DNA of 64,000 nt from Wuchereria bancrofti. Taxonomy: Eukaryota; Nematoda; Chromadorea; Rhabditida; Onchocercidae. The position numbers and the translations under genes are program-made. Shown here piece by piece: positions 60,462 through 64,000 of the stretch (its first letter is position 1; each line of letters opens with the position of its first letter). The stretch is taken from NCBI GenBank assembly GCA_005281725.1, contig SSBO01000013.1:566518-630517 (forward strand), written 5' to 3'. The notes beneath the pieces were generated by a model. It was not told the DNA's origin, ran no database searches, and saw only the letters and a list, made by a program, of their open reading frames with translations.

Positions 60462-61035
60462 CTCTGGGATATATATGACATTATTATCAGCACCAGTCAC
60501 AACAAAAGAAATATTATATTCGCGTCCTATCTCCAGATACCATAAATAACCGCTAATTCTGATAAGCCAGATGGTTCAACAACATGGATCCGAGCAGATG
60601 GTGTCGTGAAATGTATTAACTGCCAGATATTTTATGTTGCCTCAAACTTGGGTAATTAAACCAACAAATCAACATTGTAACAACGCGCAACGAATACATA
60701 TAATTATAAAACACTATAATATTATCAAAGTAGAATAAATAGTAGTGGGGATGGTTGTTTAGTTTATATAGAGAACTAAACTGACAACCGGGTATCCGGC
60801 GAAGAACATTTGATCGATGTAAAACAAAGATTGCTAACAAAGGGTTTTTTATTGCGTGAGAAGGAAGTAATTAGCATAATGGCTTAAAGATCTAGACATA
60901 GATTAATTACAAATGCGAAATTATTCGGTGATTGACTTATCAGACGTTTGCTAATAAAATATTAGGATTTGGATGTAATTTAAATATGTCGTCTTTACGA
61001 CAGATGGAGGTTTAGAACAATTAATGACTTTACAT
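60462..61035 (-). pseudogene. npp-12: NUP210 remnant, exon split by a solo LTR
   Basis: The right part (61003-61035, after tttttcag) and the left part (60462-60601) are separated by the LTR and its 5-bp target duplication. Across the insertion the sequence reads PPSARIHVVEPSGLSELAVI, a shifted frame, then WYLEIGREYNISFVVTGADN, matching gp210 VHVVEPSS...RWVLETGRLYEIT. The frameshift near TTATTTATGG is separate from the insertion. Confidence 0.85.
60602..61002 (-). repeat. Solo LTR with exact SL1 and 5-bp target duplication
   Basis: TGTCGTGA...TTTACGACA is flanked by GATGG on both sides (60597-60601 and 61003-61007), the 5-bp duplication expected of BEL/Pao integration. The complement of SL1 is exact at 60641-60662. 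A TATATA run (agtttatata) lies at 60761-60770. No interior sequence remains, so it arose by LTR-LTR recombination. Confidence 0.93.
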
Positions 61036-61674
61036 CTGAAAAAGAAATTGTATTTCTACAGCAGCGCATAAGCTTGGAATCCAAAACAACAAATCCTTCA
61101 ACAGTATTTAAAAAACTAACTGAATATAAAGAATATATAGAAATAACACTTTATTTCCGAATCTCATGATATCCCTAGAATCGATAAGTGAAGAAAAAAT
61201 CCAAAATGGCATAGTTATAAATAAAGCAAAAGTTTGTTATATATGATGATAGTTGAAAACAACACAATGATTTCCAAAAAAAATAGATGATAAAGAATTC
61301 AACGAACAAGTTTCTACATCTTTAATCGATAGACGACATTGTCTTGATGGTAAGTATGTTGCTGCAACCATGAAACATACTACCTCAAGAAAACATTAAG
61401 TTGTTTCAAAACATAACCTGAATTCATAAAAATAAATAGATGTAAACATGAATGAGTGAGGTACAAAGATCTACCTTCTGTGTCACTCTGCCTAATTATT
61501 TCTGCAGTATAATGTACACGTGATTATCAGCAAGAGATTCGCGACTACTATGAAATCCACATTTTGAGGTTTTAAATCTTTGAAGAGAAATCACTGGTTA
61601 TCCGACAACACTAAATGTAAACAACAAGAAATGTTATTAGCAAAATTGATATAACAAATAGATATCATAAACAA

Positions 61675-61752
61675 TAGAAAACAGTAGCACCTGTGGATAT
61701 ATCTTCAAAACAGTAGCACCTGTGGATATATCTTCAACTAATGTCACATAGC
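61675..61752 (-). pseudogene. npp-12: NUP210 remnant, EDISTG exon with 29-bp duplication
   Basis: GYVTLVEDISTGATVL matches gp210 TSIIFAEDITTGQVL. The unit cagtagcacctgtggatata... is repeated at 61682-61710 and 61711-61735, a 29-bp period that shifts the frame. Confidence 0.75.
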
Positions 61753-62395
61753 CTGGAAAATATTAGAAGATATATATAATATTCCTTCAATAATATTTTT
61801 TGTCTACAAGTATGACGTGAAATAGTAACAGTTAAGCTGTCTAATAAGTATATCTAATATGAGCTAATCTGTATTTTTTAATATAATCATCTTTCTTTCA
61901 ATTTAATAAACTGAAAAAAAAAAAAAAAACTCTGAACAAACAAAACACACACCATCAGGAGCTTCATATTTTGACTACGAAAATTCGAAGAGGTTTTCGG
62001 ATAAAGATGATGATTCCAAATGCCATTCAAAAGGAATTTTTCCGAGATTAGTGAGATTAAAAATGTTTGTCCAAAATTTGGGAGTTAATTGTTTTATCCA
62101 GGTGTTCATTGCAACTTACCAGAACAGCAGACATTAAGAAAAAATATATGGTTAGCGTGCTTCATAATGCTCAATCAGTAATCAAAAAGTAAAAAAAAGG
62201 GATATCAGGAGGAAAGAAAACAAGGTAAAGGATTTATAATTTATCCTCTAATCACTAGCATCATAAACATATCTCACTACTTGAAATTATTCATTGAAAA
62301 AACACTTATCAGAGAGCCAACCGCATAATTTTCCATCTCTTTTGCTAGCTCACAATTCAGAAATTTAGAAATGATAGTCAAGTACCAACTTTCAG

Positions 62396-62497
62396 CACTG
62401 TATGCTTGTACAGCGATTTTTGCTGATGAGGCATCCAGAAAAAGAACTTTCGTAATGATTGAAACAGAAATAGTTCGTAACGTCAACACACCAGCAT
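62396..62497 (-). pseudogene. npp-12: NUP210 remnant, second exon
   Basis: After tcatgcag the exon reads AGVLTLRTISVSIITKVLFL, then DASSAKIAVQAYSAE, bounded by a gttggt or gtactt donor. It lies between the N-terminal exon and the EDISTG exon as expected. Confidence 0.5.
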
Positions 62498-63207
62498 CTG
62501 CATGAAAAAAAGCATGTGTAATAGAACCGTTATGAAATCTCGTAAATGACAATCATGTTCAACAGAAGAGAACTTCCATCAGCGTACGAAATACGAAAAA
62601 AAATTAGGGCATTAACGAAAATTTAACTGGATATTTTTTCTAAAATGTCATTTTAATTGGAGAGTTTTCAGAAATCTAGAAAAAACAAAAACAATCGAAA
62701 TTAGCAAAACCCATGATAACAAATAAAATATGAAGCGTAAAACCGTAACTAATATTAAAGGTCAAGAAAATAGCAACCGAATTTAGGAGGTTGTGAGTAT
62801 GTAAACATAAATAAGCGAAGGCAAAATTCGAACTCTTCAAATTTGCATGATTTCTGGAATTTAGCTGATGAACTGACTAAGTATAACCTTTATTTTCAGC
62901 AAAAACAACGGCTACCTGCTCCTCAGCATACTTCGAATTCGTTTCTACTGTGTAAAAATTTACTCCTTTTACTTATACAGTGTAACGAATTGACCTCCTA
63001 AAATATTTTTCAACTATTTTCAGATTTTTACTAACCAAAAAGCAACACCGTCATTACAGATTTTCAAACCAGAAATCCTTTTCAGTTAGAAGCCCTTTTA
63101 AGTTTATGAGCACCTGATTAGATAGATCCAGTGTTTTGCTCTAGCACTTAGCCCTCCGACCAACCTGAAGAACCAAGCTTTACGAAATATTTCGTAGGAT
63201 ATAATAC

Positions 63208-63377
63208 CATGTGATACATCCATTTGCCGAATCACTAACAATTAAGTCGAAAGTCACTTGAACACTGGGGTGATAGGGTAACAGCACCTGTAGCACATTT
63301 AACGGTAATCGCTTACCAGCAGTACTGTGTACCATAATAACAACCGAAGCAACAAACAATGAAATCCAGTCATCTAT
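63208..63377 (-). pseudogene. npp-12: NUP210 remnant, N-terminal exon
   Basis: After attttcag, ATG opens a signal-peptide-like frame (MTGFHCLLLRLLLWYTVLLV). The conserved gp210 start, LNVLQVLLPYHPSVQVTFDL then SANGCITW, is in a different frame, which implies an indel near TGGTAAGCG. The exon ends at TG|gtatta. Confidence 0.7.
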
Positions 63378-64000
63378 CTGAAAATTATATATGTATATTA
63401 CTAAGAACATTTAGGATGATAATACTCCCTTTATTTCATCAGAATGTAGCACGTTTAATTAATCTCGACAAAAATGGTTTGAGTGTTAAATTCATTTAAT
63501 CATCAGGATAGAGGGATAGATGAGCAAATATCCATTTCCAAACAATAAATATGACTTCAATAACAAAAAAAAAGAAAAGCTTACAATCCCACTCCAATTT
63601 GTGATCGATTGGCAACTCAGATTAACAAAGATTACTAATAAAATTTTATAACAACATATCTTCTCAATCTACTAGCAACTAAATTTAAAAAATCACTAAA
63701 ATCTTACAACTTAATTTCTTTGTGGTATGAAGAGTATTTATGTAACAGAAGAAAAAACTGATAGTTTGAACAACCAAAAAAAAGAAAATTTTGCAATATT
63801 TAGTGTAGTAATTACTTGATTGGGCAGGAAAATTGACTGAGAGAAAAAGACGAAAAAAATGATTTTTTTCCTAAAAGAATCAAATTAATCACTACGGTAT
63901 TAACCAAATGTATGAAATTTAAAATCATTTCAATGAAAACTTCGAAATAAAAATTTAGGGTAAAAACAGGAGAAATGATAAAATTACAGAAACAAGAAAG

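Larger units (their letters stand above)
51913..63377 (-). pseudogene. npp-12: Nuclear pore membrane glycoprotein NUP210 (gp210/npp-12), decayed
   Basis: At least fifteen exon-like blocks run in order from an N-terminal exon at 63208-63377 to a terminal exon ending at 51913. Landmarks of gp210, the single-pass nucleoporin with a large lumenal domain, include NVLQVLLPYHPSVQVTF and CITW near the N-terminus, EDISTG at 61.7 kb, SARIHVVEPSG and WYLEIGREYNISF at 60.5 kb, VIAQDAQNNAYFGKA at 59.7 kb, GGPQPLPSVQYYLNNTSVA at 56.0 kb, and a C-terminal membrane helix (VCASLFTVAVIIVLI) at 52.3 kb. Damage: a likely frameshift after the signal peptide, a 29-bp duplication in the EDISTG exon, a solo LTR and a frameshift in the 60.5-kb exon, and phase conflicts near the C-terminus. 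Introns are kept, so it is an unprocessed copy. gp210 is about 1,900 residues elsewhere, so much of the gene is present but scattered over 11.5 kb. Confidence 0.85.

Overview
The window is AT-rich eukaryotic DNA, almost certainly from a nematode and probably a parasitic (filarial- or ascarid-like) one. The reasons are many short exons bounded by TTTCAG-type acceptors and GTAAGT/GTATGT donors, first exons whose ATG lies just behind a splice acceptor (as in trans-spliced genes), BEL/Pao retroelements with an envelope-like domain, and six sequences matching the 22-nt nematode spliced leader SL1. The species is an inference and cannot be fixed from sequence alone.

Layout. 0.7-2.1 kb: 3' exons of an unrecognised gene (+). 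2.4-2.6 kb: LTR remnant with two SL1-like copies. 3.4-4.85 kb: decayed ribosomal protein L28 gene (-). 5.2-6.7 kb: 5' half of a CDC7-like kinase (+) with an in-frame stop. 6.9-14.9 kb: near-complete BEL/Pao element (-) with both LTRs, gag, pol and an envelope-like region, carrying a 951-base assembly gap. 14.9-16.4 kb: further LTR pieces and a spectrin-like exon scrap. 20.0-23.5 kb: a 1.7-kb segment holding a small gene, present twice and joined by one N. 24.7-27.5 kb: exons of an unrecognised gene (+), with minus-strand ORFs between them. 30.0-32.5 kb: alpha-tubulin 3' fragment (-) and a rhomboid-4-like gene (+), the latter broken and followed by an SL1-bearing solo LTR. 34.4-42.1 kb: two tandem paralogous genes (-) for acidic and Arg-rich disordered proteins. 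42.9-48.9 kb: two small secreted-protein genes (-), the first with a BEL fragment in its intron. 51.9-63.4 kb: a large decayed NUP210/npp-12 nucleoporin gene (-) with a solo LTR inside an exon.

Two themes stand out. First, the LTRs of this BEL family carry the SL1 leader. In the full element an exact SL1 lies 39 nt upstream of the gag ATG, so genomic DNA reads like a mature trans-spliced mRNA 5' end. This suggests that the element captured SL1 by reverse-transcribing a trans-spliced transcript, or uses SL1 as a promoter/leader. Second, nearly every recognisable host gene is broken by stops, frameshifts, lost splice sites, truncation or LTR insertion, while introns are kept. These are unprocessed, decaying copies in a transposon-rich block, as expected of a non-recombining region such as a neo-Y. 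Assembly error could explain some indels, but not the substitution stops or the LTR insertion with its target duplication.
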